A stretch of 64,000 nt of DNA from NCBI GenBank assembly GCA_017591395.1, contig WEDG01007552.1, positions 1 through 64,000 of the forward strand, given 5' to 3'. The stretch is from Schistocephalus solidus. Lineage: Eukaryota; Platyhelminthes; Cestoda; Diphyllobothriidea; Diphyllobothriidae. Below are positions 1 through 11,689 of this stretch, in pieces (the stretch's first letter is position 1; every line of letters starts with the position of its first letter). The position numbers and the translations under genes are program-made. A model generated the notes under the pieces. The model was not told the DNA's origin and did no database searches. It saw only the letters and a list, made by a program, of their open reading frames with translations.

Positions 1-1580
1 TCAAAACAAGGTCTTGTGCTGCCTGTCAGCTCTCTTCATTTGATAACTTTCTACAATCTAGAGATAATGGCTTTGCACTTTACAAAGTCTATTTCGATTT
101 CACCAAGGCCTTTGATCGTGTTGACCATGCCCTGCTTCTCCTTAAACTCTCTTCTTTCGGTATATGAAGTAAACTCCTGAGCTTGATATTTTCTTACTTG
201 AGCTCTCGCACACAACATGTTAAGATCTTCAATGTTATCTCAAACTCGGCACGTGTGAGGAGTGAAGTTATTCAGGGTAGTGAGCTTGGCCCACTTTTAT
301 ATTGTCTTTTTGTGAATTATGTATGAGGTTTATTTCGGTATGTAGGCTCTTTATGTATGCTGATGATTTAAAAGTTGCCTATCAATACAATCCGGCAGAT
401 CGTGACACCGTGCTTGATCTATTAAAAAATGACCCTGAGGCCTTTGCCCAGTGGTGCTGCAAATGGCACCTTTCCCTTTCTTGACACAAATGATCTGTTA
501 TGGTTGTTGGCGACGACCGTCAGCCACAACTTAGCATAGACGGCCACGATCTTAATGTGCCTGACGTTGTTAAGGATCTAAGCATATCATATTTCAACGG
601 TCCCAATCATTCAGAGCATTGCGCCCTGATTGTCTCCAAAGCACGCAGAACTGCTGGGTTTATCCCTTGAAATGTTAAAACTATTAATATTATTTTCAAC
701 CTTTATAAAATTTACGTTAGGCCTGGCCTTCAATACTGCTCGTTTCTATTTAGCCTTATGCGCGCTAGTGAACGGAAAAATAGAATTGGTCCAGCACTTC
801 TTTACGTAAATAATTTTATCCTTGGAGCACCGATATCTGTCGTATCAAAAACGCTGTGGACTTGTAAACATTGATCCCTTTTGGGTTCGCCAAGTACAGG
901 AGGGACTCTATTTACTGTTTAGGCTTTTGAATAGTCATATATTTAATCCTCTTACCACTGTGAGGCAGCTTGACCACCCTCGGCGCAGCAGTCATCGCAA
1001 TGCCTTTTTATGTCTTCCATTAGCTCGCACAGTTAAGTATCATCGATTTTTTTCGGTTAACGCCATAGCCATGTTGAATAAACTACCCTATAATATAAAA
1101 AGCCAGCGAAGTTATTTTTTGTTCACGAGAAATATTACATGTTTTTTTTCATTCAGAACAGTTTCCAAGAATTCTGGGTGCTGACACGGTGGAATCTGTT
1201 TTCCTGTTCAACGGAGTACGCGGCATTTGAACCCGATCCCAGGTGTTACCTTGAGGGATAATGCACCGTCTCTACAGCCTCCACTCGTTGACGTCTTCGG
1301 CAGACAGTGAGCAACCGTTCACGAATGCACTCTTGCATGGGGTAGAATCCCGGTTCCTTACAAATACAGAGAGACTGCAAACAGACAGCACTTGTTTTAG
1401 CCCTTCCCTGATCTGAACTGCTATCATCCTTACCGGCGGCAGCGTTTTCTCCTGAAAAAACACTTAAAAAGATATATATTCAGGACTTTTTTCACCGCAA
1501 ACCTGATCCCCAGTGAATATTTCATCTGAAAATGCCTGTACACGGGCATTATATACAACTATTATTATTATTATTTGAAA
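1..1580 (+). mobile_element. CR1-like LINE, 3' half (degenerate)
   Basis: Truncated by the window start. Reverse transcriptase pieces in order are YFDFTKAFDRVDHALL (about 89-140), a QGSELGPLLYCLFVN block (about 275-320) and the catalytic MYADD (about 352-370). A C-terminal stretch with LDHPRR and FFSVNAIAMLNKLP follows (to about 1180). Stops and frameshifts break the reading frame many times. The 3' end carries GCCTGTACACGGGCA, then an ATT-rich tail near 1558-1575, resembling the end of the L-A element at 8.5 kb. The encoded protein is homologous to the L-A minus-strand copy. Dead copy. Confidence 0.85.
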
Positions 1581-1589
1581 ATGATCGGA

Positions 1590-2450
1590 ACAGATTCAGT
1601 TCATGTTCTACTCTTTCCTTTGCAATCGAAGAAGTTGACTCAGGAGCCCCTTTTTTGACGAAATTTCGTTTGCAGTCGAAATGCTTTGGAGGAATTTTAT
1701 TCTTATAAACTACGTTATTTGCCTTAGTAAACCTTTTTGTATAACACCCTGGTTTTACCTGGGAGCCTTCCCAGTCATTCCTCTGTTGTACTTTGCTGTT
1801 AAGAGCTGGCGTGTTTGCTTCTATAAACAGGCTCTTGAATGACCTCCGTTACTGAGTTGGCCTTGTGATGGAATTGAGTAAGGGCATCCCCTTCCAGAAT
1901 TAGTGGTGAGCACTTCTTGTAGTTTCTGATAGGTTTTTCAGCTTCGTCCGGGCTTTTCCTTCAGCAGTGTTCGGTGATTTAGTAGGTATAGTTACCATAC
2001 CAGGTAATAAAACTTCACTCATCATTGCTGCATTAACGTCGATTGCCTCGTGATTCAGTATAACTGGTTTGTCCGGAGCTTCCTCTGAAGACATAATTTA
2101 CTTCCTCTCCTCCAGGTGGTTTTGAGTTTCCAACAACTATGCCTTCTTTAAGAGGGTAGTCATTGCTTGTCGGTTGCGGTGTTGACTGGAATATGAAGCC
2201 ATTTCCTATTGCTGTTCTCTAAAATAGCAAAAAGGATGTCAGTCAGTAAGCCTTGATTCTCTTCGAGTAGATGGACTCGCTGAGCAAGGTCCTCACAACC
2301 GAAACAACGATGGGCTGCTGTTGAATCCATCTTAATTGTGGCAGAGTTTTTGGCGTCTGATGTCAGTACTCCATTCCTATATTCATTTTGTGTGTCCTGG
2401 AGTCCAATGTGTAGAATCACCCTAGAATCTAATGATTTCATCGGTATTTT
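1590..2450 (-). mobile_element. LINE ORF1 fragment, antisense
   Basis: On the minus strand this matches the ORF1 regions of the two LINEs at 7.6-8.5 and 11.7-12.9 kb. The clearest shared part is 1600-1685, which aligns with 8090-8175 and 12066-12140. Short open frames at 1900-2094 and 2160-2441 include CFGCEDLAQRVHLLEENQGL, a coiled-coil-like stretch that parallels CMGCSNLQQKFSGMEQEI in L-A ORF1. ORF1 proteins of such elements bind RNA. The fragment has no ORF2 and no tail. Confidence 0.65.
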
Positions 2451-2760
2451 TTCACAAGCGACTGTTAATCAGAAAGTAGTTGTTCTCATTTGATGCTCCA
2501 TATTTAACCCATTACTTTGATCACCCATGAGCCGTGCGCTCGAAGTGCAGTGGTGAATACAATGATCTTCATCATTGCTGGTTTCTGGTTGTGTCTCCTT
2601 GAGTCCACTGTGCTTAATCGCCATGCAATCTAATAATCCTTACGGGTACTTTTTGAAAGAGACTGTTACCGTATAACAAATCGTTCTCAGTTGCTGTTGC
2701 GTATCTAACAAGTAAATTTGTTCAGCCCATGGGCCGTACGCTCATGGTGGATTCGGTAGC
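2395..2760. repeat. Diverged direct repeat, about 150-165 bp, two copies
   Basis: 2395-2545 and 2590-2755 share the same order of motifs: GAGTCCA.TGTG, AATCTAAT, CGACTGTTA or GACTGTTACC, GTTCTCA, then CCATGRGCCGT.CGCTC. The second copy runs into a tRNA-like stretch (about 2740-2810) ending in GAATTTGAATCCC, a possible B-box relic. From 2811 to 3200 nothing was recognised. Confidence 0.5.
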
Positions 2761-3203
2761 GCGGTGGTCTTGGTTGCGACAGGCCGTGAATTTGAATCCC
2801 GGGGTTGGTTGTTTTGTAGGCGCATTATTTATAAGTGAATGGCTCATTTGCTGGTAGTTCCCTAACTTTTCAATTTGCGCTAGAATAGTCCTGGATAATT
2901 TCAGAAGATTTGTAAGGATGTATAAACTTCAAACTATGAAGTTAAGGAAAAAGCGAAACAGCCGTTTGTAGTCATCGAAGAAAATCTCGGAGAAAAGCTG
3001 TCAAATAGAGAGCCTTGTTCAGAGAGGTGGACGATTGCAGAGTACTGTTAAGGATGAATAAGAGATATATTTCACAGGCACACATTGAAAGGAATAAGCG
3101 TAGACCCATGCCTATTTCCATAATAAACTAAACTGAATTTAATTTAATTGATTTTTGTTGATTTGGTAGTGCCGGTAGTACCGGTGCGAACAGGAGACAG
3201 ATC

Positions 3204-3818
3204 GTGAAATTCTATATTCCCACTAAGAATGCAGAAGGGTTATCTGAAGATGACAGAATCTTATGCATGAACGGAATGTTGGACTCTCAAAGTTGCAAAA
3301 GTGTCCAGTCGATCAAAATACCAAAGAAGGTGAAGATCCATGAAGGTTTTAAATTTGAATCCAAATTCGAAGGTTGCACCAGTTCTGTGAATTTTATTCG
3401 CAGAACTGCTTTAAACTGGTTCTACGGCACTGTGAGAACCAAACGCTGGCAGGAAAATGAGAAGGTAAACAATTCAATTGATTTATTCCAGAAAACATAT
3501 TCAGCTTCCGGATGGTCGCACAACAATGTCCGCGCAAACACTCGGCTCCTTTTTACTTGGGACATTTTCCGCAGATCACTCAGGCCCCATGCTAGAGGAA
3601 ACTTTCAACAAACTGGCCTCATCTTCAGAAAAACTTACGGTGCATTCGGTCGATCTCACTTGGGTATGTCGTCTGGACCTGGCGTCCATGATTTAAAAAG
3701 GTTTATCTACAGCTCGAACGATTGCAAAGGAGGGCTGCGAAGATGGTTAAGAATCTTATTTATCTGCCTTAGGAAGCCAGATGGGCTGAAATTGATTAGT
3801 TTTCTATCAAATACATGA
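3204..3818 (+). other. Unrecognised 204-codon open frame
   Basis: An open frame from ATG 3204 with no domain I recognise. It is rich in Lys, Arg and Ser. Two short related segments (LFQKTYSASGWSH and IFRKTYGAFGRSH) sit 46 residues apart. Its 3' end runs into a 90-bp tandem duplication, and LINE fragments lie on either side, so it is probably chance or relic transposon sequence, not a host gene. No promoter or splice context was seen. Confidence 0.2.
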
Positions 3819-3933
3819 AAATAAGCGGTTACCTACCGGATTTTCTTATTCATCTGCCTTAGGAAGCCAGATGGGCTGAAATTGATTAGTTTCCTATCAA
3901 ATACATGAAAATAAGCGGTTACCTACCGGATTT
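3754..3933. repeat. 90-bp tandem duplication
   Basis: Two adjacent units, 3754-3843 and 3844-3933, differ at only a few bases. Both contain CTGCCTTAGGAAGCCAGATG and AAATAAGCGGTTACCTACCG-type text. High identity suggests a recent duplication. Confidence 0.85.
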
Positions 3934-3935
3934 TC

Positions 3936-4365
3936 AGAAGCCATGAGTGTGCCCTAGAAATTGACGACTTCTTCGAAGTGGCTGGTATGGAAAATCTCCG
4001 GGAACATCCCTTTGAAATGTGGAGTAAGTTGGTCCATATGGACGTCCAAAGGAACGCCTTTTCACACAGGAGCTTTGGAACATGGAACGGACTCCCTAAA
4101 GAGGTGGTCCTTCCAGAAACTTTGAAAACATAAAAAGGCAAACTAGTTACTTAGTTGCTGACACACGAATGTAAATATAACGTGATTGTGTAAATAAGGC
4201 AGCTTGCGGCTGGCTTCTGGATATCGATAAACTTACACATACATTTGTTAAATTTACTGTTGTTAACGTTTATTCTATTGCGATTTTCGGATGTGAAAAG
4301 AAAGCTTAAGGGCAAAAAACTAGTTTTAATCAAATAAAGTGACTTACCAAAAGCCACGTGAAATC
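3936..4365 (+). mobile_element. L-B type LINE, 3' terminal fragment
   Basis: On + it encodes ECALEIDDFFEVAGMENLRE and NAFSHRSFGTWNGLPKEVVL, homologous to the C-terminus of L-B ORF2 on the opposite strand at 4740-4930. The similarity continues through the 3' UTR (GATTGTGTAA, GGCAGCTTGCG, TATCGATAA) to AATAAAGTGAC. It forms an inverted pair with the L-B 3' end. Confidence 0.8.
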
Positions 4366-4460
4366 ACTTTATTGACGAAATAAGGCTTTCGCACTTAAGC
4401 TCTCTGTTAATATCCGAACGACCATAGCATGCATATTTGAACCAGAGATTTTTGAAAGTT
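4366..4460 (-). mobile_element. L-B 3' UTR scrap
   Basis: The text ATAAGGCTTTCGCACTTAAGCTC at about 4380-4403 resembles AAGTAGGCTTTCGCCCTTGAGCTC at about 4560-4583 in the L-B 3' UTR, in the same orientation. It is a short third copy between the two inverted 3' ends. Confidence 0.45.
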
Positions 4461-4654
4461 AAGAGTCACCGAAAGAAAAACTGTGGCCACTAATACAAAC
4501 CTTTTGTTCTGTCAATTTCCTTAGAGCACATAAGTCACTTTAAGTTACTTTATAGAGGGAAGTAGGCTTTCGCCCTTGAGCTCCCTATTCACATGCGAAA
4601 ATGTCAATAGTACAAACGTTAACAGGGATAAATCTGACAAATGAAAATGTAGGG

Positions 4655-7450
4655 TCATCGATATGTGTGGGCCAGGCGCAAGCTGCCACTGCTTACACAA
4701 TCTTCATCATATTTACAATAGTTTCTCAGAAAATGAGAATCTAGTTTGAATTTAAATGTGTCCACAGTTTCTGAAAGGACCACCTCGTCAGGGAGTCCGT
4801 TCCATGCCCCAACGACCCTCTGCGAAAAGGCGTTCTGACGGACTTCCTTGTGGAAAAAATTCCTCTGCAGTTTAACGGGATGACCCCGCAGATGTTCCGT
4901 CCCAGCCACTTCGAAGAAGTCAGCAAATTCTAGGGCACACTCGCGGCCTCTGACAATCCGGTAGGTTTGGATGAGGTCACCGCGTAGTTGCCTGTAATTT
5001 AGAGGAAACAAATCAAGTTCAATCAGTCTGGCTTCGTAAGGCAGATGACTTAGATTCTTGATCATCTTCTTAGCCATCGCCTGCACTCGTTCCAGCTGTA
5101 GATAATCCTTCTTAAACCACGGACGCAAGCCCTGGACGGCATATTCCAAGTTAGATCGAACAAATACCCCGTAGGTTTTTTGGATGAGTTTCTTTTAAAT
5201 CTGCACAAATCCACGTCTGAGCGCAAATAAGACCCGTGTAGCGCGTTAAGCTGCCTTTAAACACTGTTAAGATGGTTTAAGTGAGGAGTTTATTAGATCA
5301 CCGAGGTCCTTCTGTTCTTCAACAATTGAAAGGGGCTGCCCATTGAGAATGTATTGGTATGAATTACCTCCTCACTGGTCCTTCTGGTACGCAGTCTTAG
5401 GACCACACACTTCCCAACGTTAAAATTTAAGAGCCAAAGAGCAGACCAACTGATATGACGGTTGAGATCCTCTTGAAGTGCGTGCCTATCGAAATCAGAT
5501 CTGATGACCCTCCACAATTTAACATCATCTGCAAACATGATGGCGCTGCGATCAAGGTCGTCGACACAGTCGTTGATGTACACTAAGAAGAGTAACGGCC
5601 CTAATACCGAGCCTTGGGGGACACCACTAAGAACCGGAGTAGGTGTTGACTTCGAGGTATCAACGCACACAGTTTGCAATCTACCTGTAAGAAAGTGGGC
5701 GATCCATGTCAGCAGCATTCCTCTTATGCCAATTTCAGATAATTTGTAGATGAGACATTTGTGTGGGACACTGTCAAACGCCTTCTTGAAATCAGTGTAT
5801 ATGACGTCAACCCTACCATTTTCGTCCAGTGCACGAGTCCACTGCTCTGTGGAGAGTAATAAACTAGAAAGACAGGAGCGATTCTCTCTGAAGCCATGCT
5901 GGAGATCTGAGAGTAATTGGTTTTCCTCAAGGAACTTCATGGTTGCCTTCTTTTTTATTGATTCCATTATTTTACAGCAAATGGAGGTGAGGCTGACAGG
6001 CCAATATTTGTTGAAATTAGATCGATATATTTGCTGCCTTCCCTTCGGATGGCAGTTTCCCTGATTCAAATGACGAATTAAATATATGCGCTAGTGGTTT
6101 ACACAGTTCGCTGGCCAGTTATTTCAAGAACTTGGCCGTTATATCGTCCGGACCAGATGACTTCGCTTCTATCAGATTTCACAGTTCTCGTTCCACGAGA
6201 GGTTCCTGGCTGAGTATATATTCAAGCACTGGACCGGCGTCTATAACAGCACTGTTGACGTGGTCAAGCTTAAGTTCCGGTTCTCTAGGGAATACCGAGG
6301 CAAAAAACCGACCTAATTACTGGGCCTTGTCGCAATTTTCAACGACTTCAACACCATTCCCATCCATGAGTACTGCTACTGGGTCCTTGTTTTTTAGTGG
6401 ACTATTGATATAATGGAATACAATTTTTTGTTTATATTCAGCCTGTTGAATTATTCTTGATTCATAGTTCTTCTTTGTTTGACGAATCCTAATTTTACAG
6501 CGTTTCTTTGATGACGAAATTCTTTGAGATGCTCTGCTGACCCTGTTTGCCTGAATATCTTCCATTTTTTATTCTTCTTCTTTAACTGCCTGTTAAGTTC
6601 TCTTGTTAACCAGGCGGGGCGACTATTCTTTTTGCACCTTCACTGGACAAAAGCGTTCAATCAGATCGAGTGAGACTGTCTTAAATGATCGCCAGTCATC
6701 CTCTGGATTCCCTTTAAGCAAACAATCCCATCTCATAGACATACGTTCTTTCCTCATCGCGTTAAAATCAGCCATCCATATATTTCGCTTGCATTCCGTT
6801 CCATTCTGGCGCTGAAAATAAAGTGAGTAATCCCACAGCAGCGTACTATGGTCACTCTTACCGAGGGGTGCAATAGAAAACACTTCATCAATGCTAGAGA
6901 AGTCCTTCGTAAATACTAGGTCCAGGCAGTTTGCTCTCTGGTTCTCTCTAAATCTTGCTGGTATGTTAACCTTCTGTAGCAGAGGTTAGTCGAGAGTGAG
7001 ATCCATTAGCTTGTGGCCGAAGGAAGTTGGTGCACCATCAACTGTCAGATTTACCCAGTCTACTATAGGTGCATTGAAATCTCCAGCAATAAGCGCCTCC
7101 TGGTGACTTGCTACTTCCTCGAGCAAATGGAGGAGGGACTCATCAGCTGCACTTGGAATGTTCGGTTGTCTGTAGATCGTCAAGAATTGAAGGTTCTGTG
7201 AACAATCCTTTTAATCTTTATCCAGAGAAATTCATATTCAAGGAAGATAGAGTGGGCTCGTTCGACTGCCGAAATTCCTGTCCTAACATATACAGCCACG
7301 CCTCCTCCCTGTCTATTTTCTTGGTATTTTCGAAAGAGTTGGTATCTATCTATCGAAATCTCGCTATCTACGATTTTGGCTTTGAGCCACGTTTCCGTAA
7401 TGGCAACGACATCGGGGGTTCAGTCTGAGACTATTGCTTTGAGTTCGTCT
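4655..7450 (-). pseudogene. L-B ORF2: endonuclease-reverse transcriptase, frameshifted
   Basis: The AP-type endonuclease that nicks target DNA is recognisable from EALIAGDFNAPIVDW (about 7050-7100), with SDHSTLLWDY further on (about 6840). The reverse transcriptase shows FRENRSCLSSLLL, TDFKKAFDSVPHKCL, SGVPQGSVLGPLLFLVYIND and the catalytic IMFADD (about 5523-5541). The C-terminal part contains YEARLIELDLFPLNYRQLRGD and VGAWNGLPDEVVL. The catalytic FADD is intact, but several frame changes occur (near 5290, 6300, 6600 and 6900), so no complete enzyme is made. Confidence 0.85.
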
Positions 7451-7600
7451 ACTTTCGATAGGAGACACTGAGCATTTATATAGAAAGATCGCAATTAAGA
7501 CTGGGTAAGTCCTCTATATAGACTTCTGCGCAGTTCGTGCGATTGAATGCTAGAATCTGCCATTGATTTCCGAGATGAAATGGTATCCATCCCGCCCACG

Positions 7601-8520
7601 CTAGAGTTCTGATGAGTTGTCATCATCCGAGTTCTGGAGCGCGTTCCTTTTATTATTCGAGCTCTGTACAGTTGGGTACTTCGTATTCAGTGTCCTCCAT
7701 CTTGGCGAGGACCCGCCTTGATGATCTACGGGTTCTGCCACAAGAAATACCTCTTCATCACTTTTATTTTCCCGTCCTTTATTTAGAGTAATTTTTCCCC
7801 TTGTTTTGTTCTCCTCTTTAGTTCTACTCTCAGCATTCTCATTTTGTACCTTTCCGTGGGTTTGTAATCCGGCTGAAAAACACATCCCTGTGTGAGCTAC
7901 GGAGAGTCATTCTCCGTTCTAGGAGGCGTGAAGCCTGAACATCATTTTCAAGAATGATTTTAAGGGGCCTTGGTGATGATAGTTCATGTGAAACATCCGC
8001 TTTCCCTAAACGGAATGCTTTGTGCACTGTAACGCATTCGCCATCTCGAAGAATCGAATATGAGTATTCTCGGAAAAGACTGAGGTCATGTTCTACCCTT
8101 TCCTTTGAAATCAGAGAAGTGGACTCGGGAACACCTTTAATAACAAGATTGCGTTTTCGGTCGAAATGTATGTTTGGTGACTTTGAGTTCAGATTTGTTG
8201 ATAGAGCATCAGTATCAGGAAGAATTCTACTCTGGTCGACGATGTTATTTGCATCAGTATGAGCAACTATTCCTAAAGTTAATGGCAAATCCCTTTTGGG
8301 AACTTTGCCAATTTGTCCTGCACTTGCTCCTGTATTACCAACAGAGGATTGCACTTGAGCATCTATTGGTAAAAACGAGCTTTTTCCGGAGTTCAAACCC
8401 ATTTTTTGTGAAAGCTTCTTGGCCCTTTTCGACTGTGAATTCTTCGGCTTCGGTGCTTCAAATTTGATGAGCTTTTCAAGTTCACCCTTTTTCGTATCAT
8501 TAAGCAACGATGCCGCATAT
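7601..8520 (-). pseudogene. L-B ORF1, C-terminal part
   Basis: A 222-codon open stretch (8507-7839) is Lys/Ser-rich at first, then has RKRNLVIKGVPES and SSPRPLKIILENDVQASRLL, which looks like an RRM-type RNA-binding fold of LINE ORF1 proteins. It shifts frame near 7850 into a hydrophilic tail. Its upstream codons continue, without a stop for at least 25 codons, at 13255-13340 once the L-A insertion and one target copy are left out. Confidence 0.75.
8515..8520. repeat. Target-site duplication, left copy (GCATAT)
   Basis: Directly abuts the L-A tail. The same six bases lie at 13255-13260 at the 5' end of L-A. Confidence 0.65.
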
Positions 8521-8879
8521 TTATTTATTTATTTATTTAATTTATTGCCAGTTTACAGGCAAGGTCAAAAGGGATATATACAGTAGGGGGTCAAGCTGAC
8601 AGTGAAAAAACTCCTGATCGTTCTTTAAAGTATTTTCAGGAGAAAAAACTGCAGCTTGTTGAACAGATTAAAGTTTAGGACAGGGAAGTGTTGACACAGG
8701 TGCACGGTGTAGTACTTCTCCTTTCGGTGTTGTGGATCTGGTCTTCTGTACTAGCAGCAAGTATGCCGGCGAGCGGCTGCTAGCTGTAGACTGAGGAATA
8801 ACCCGATTACGGACTGCAGTGCCAGCAATATTGCCTTCAGCATGAAGTCCGGCATAGGATTCAGAGTCCGTGGACGCCA

Positions 8880-11640
8880 TCAGAACGGAAGAGAGCTTCC
8901 AGAGAATCAGCACCCAAAATTCGTGGAAGGTGTCCTGAATGTAGAAAACTAGTGACAGCTCTCGTAAACAAAGGATAGTTTTGCTGAATTTTAATACTTC
9001 TGGGTAGTTTATTCCAGATTGCTATAGCGTTTACCGAAAAACTGACGGTATTTAACGGTGCATGCCAAAGGAAGAAATAAGAATACATCTCATGATTGGT
9101 GCCGACAGTGGTCAAGCTGCCTCAGGGATGTAAGGGGGTTAAAGGTAAAACCGTTTAAAAGCTTGAACAGTAAAAATAGTCCCTTCTGTAATCTACGAAG
9201 CCACAACGGGTCGAGGCTTGTAATCTCACAGCTTTGTTGGTAGGACGGGTTTCTGTGCTCTGAAGTAATAACTCTTTTAGTAAAGAAGTGCTGGACTGAT
9301 TCTATCTTCCTGCGTTCACTCGCGTGCAGAAGGCTTAATAGAAACGAGCAGTATTCCAGACTAGGTCTGACATACATTTTATAAAGGCTGGTCCTAATAT
9401 TGAGGGTTTTAAAATTTCTGAGAATAAACCCAGTGGTTTTGCGTGCTTTAGAGACAATCAGGGCGCAGTGCTCTGACAGATTAAGACTACTAGAATATGA
9501 TATGCCCAGATCCGTTATAAACCCGGGCACATTTAAGTCATGACCGTCTATGCTGATGGGCTGGTGGTTGTCGCATACTGGCTAGCATGGCGCCAAGAGG
9601 CGAGCGCCATGTGCGACACCACTGAGCGAAGGCTTGAAGATCCTTTTAAGAGCTCAATCACAATGAGGGCGATCGACCGGTTTATAACGATAGGCAACTT
9701 TTAAATCATCAGCGTACGCTAAAAGGGCCTACCATACTGAAAACAATCAGGAACATCGTTCACAAAAAGGCAAAGCGAAGCGGGCCGAGTACACTACCCT
9801 GAATAACTCCACTCCTCACGTGCGTGGGGTTGGAGATAACATCAGAGTACACCCGTTGTGCGCGATCATTCAAATAGGAGGATATTAAGTTCAGAAGCTT
9901 GTTACCTATGCCGACGGAGGTAAGTTTCAGCAGGAGGAGATCGTGGTCAACACGATCAAAAGCCTCGTGAAGTCGAAATAACCGGTGTAAATTGCAAAAC
10001 CACTATCTCTAGATTGCAGCACATGATCAAAAGTAAGAGAGCTGGCAGGTGTCACAAGATCTTTTTCGAGAAACCCATGCTGAGCCGCATTAAGTAGGTT
10101 ATTCTCTGTTAGGTTACGCATCAACGTCTTTAATCAAGGTCTCTAATATCTTCGAGGCTGCTGGCAGTGTATTTATTGGCCTAAAGTCGTCAAATGACGT
10201 AGTTCGGCCGTGTTTGGGTATGAGGCAAAATGTGCGATTCCTTCCATAAAATAGGGAAGGTTTCACTTTCAAGAGCAAGATTGAATATCTTATACAGAAG
10301 TGACGGAAATATATCATTTTGCATCCGCCTTTAGAACGCAGACCGGGACGCCATCTGGTCCAGGACTGTAAGATTGGCGAACGCCGAATGGCTACGGTTA
10401 CGTCCCAGAGGGTAAAGTTATGTTTTCGAGGACGTTACCGGTCCAAACCCGGACGTTTGGAAGGGGGCGACCGAATGTTCACTGAAAAGTTCTAGACAAA
10501 GAAAGCATTGAAGCTATCAGCCGTCAACTTAGCGTCAGCTATAGGGTTTCCAAAAAGCGTCTCGAAGTACGGGTGCTGCGCGTCTGCTGCTCTTTACTGT
10601 CCGCGAAAAGAGTTTTTGCAACATTGTACGAAGGGTTTTTCGGCAAAGTTAACCTCTTCAGCTAGTCGCTTTTTCGTCGGAGAGCCTCTTAGCCTGTTTA
10701 AAGATTTGCTGGATCAGTGGCAGGACGGAAGTGTCATTTAGTCGATGAAAGCGACGCGAGTCTACGCAATCTACGGCGGAAAGATAAAGGGAGTAGACTT
10801 CATCCTTGACATTAATTGTTACTGCTTACGAGGAACAAAACGAGAAATGAGTGGACCTAGAACTTGGTAGAATGTATCGAGTACAAACATTCACATCCAA
10901 ACATAGAAAGAAGTAGTCAATAGTGGAATTAAGATGTGTTAGTAATTCTCCCCATATTTGCTGATCGGAAATCGTGGAAAAAGCTATATTTTTAGAAACA
11001 TTTCATCAGCCTCGATTTCTAGTGAAGAAACAACTATAGCATGGTCTGAACTCCCAAAGTGGGTCTAAAGGTGAAACTGACAATGGCTGACAACCTCTGC
11101 AGAAGATAAGATCAAGTATGTTTGATCCTGGGGTGGGAAAATCAACTACCTGATCCCGCATGCCAGTATCTATGGCCTCAAGCAAGTTTTCGAACTTTGC
11201 AGGACCGGAAGGTGGAAACCAATGAACTTCAGGGAGATTGGTCACCTGCAATCGAAGCGAGTACTTCATGTTTAGGTCAACTGCGGCAAATGCCTGTGAG
11301 AGACGGAGATCGTAATCCCCGCTTGCGTTTGGGGGCGATGCCACAACCGACGAGTAAAGAGTAGTTATCTTTTAGAACTACTCGGAGCCAACAACTCTCT
11401 TCTACCGCGGTAAATTGTCGATAATCCAACGGCAGAAAGGTGAGGGCTGCTTAATATAGATGCAGCTCATACGCCACGGCCCTCGTGTCGATCGTTACGA
11501 ATATAGTCGTACCCTTGAATATTGAGTTCAGAGTTGGATACACAGGGTGTTGCCCGGTCTCTGTAACTATTACAATGTCAGGGGCAGTGGATGAAAAACC
11601 AGAGTCTGGAGCAATGGCATCTTATTAAGCAGAGATCTGG
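8880..11640 (-). pseudogene. L-A ORF2: endonuclease-reverse transcriptase, frameshifted
   Basis: The endonuclease C-terminal half is seen at 11344-11006 (LRLQVTNLPEVHWFPPS, SNILDLIFCRG). The reverse transcriptase region includes ENNLLNAAQHGFLEKD (about 10090) and NLSEHCALIVSKARKTTGFI (about 9480-9420). The C-terminus has YVRPSLEYCSF, LRRLQKGLFLLFKLLNGFTF, LRQLDH and FSVNAIAIWNKLP (about 9370-8990), homologous to the copy at 1-1180. Many stops and frame changes. Around the expected catalytic box (about 9715) the sequence is too decayed to call. Confidence 0.75.
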
Positions 11641-11689
11641 CATTCAATACGAATAATTTAAGCGCGCACGTTTTTGGTTTCTGAAGGGA

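Larger units (their letters stand above)
4510..8520 (-). mobile_element. L-B: CR1/L2-like LINE, main (3') part
   Basis: Reading on the minus strand gives ORF1 (8520 to about 7600), endonuclease (about 7450-6600), reverse transcriptase (about 6400-5290), a C-terminal domain to the stop at 4655, then a 3' UTR to about 4510. It is separated from its 5' part (13255-14310) by the L-A insertion. Frameshifts and stops disable it. Family placement in CR1/L2 rests on domain order and an ORF1 of RNA-binding type. Confidence 0.85.
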
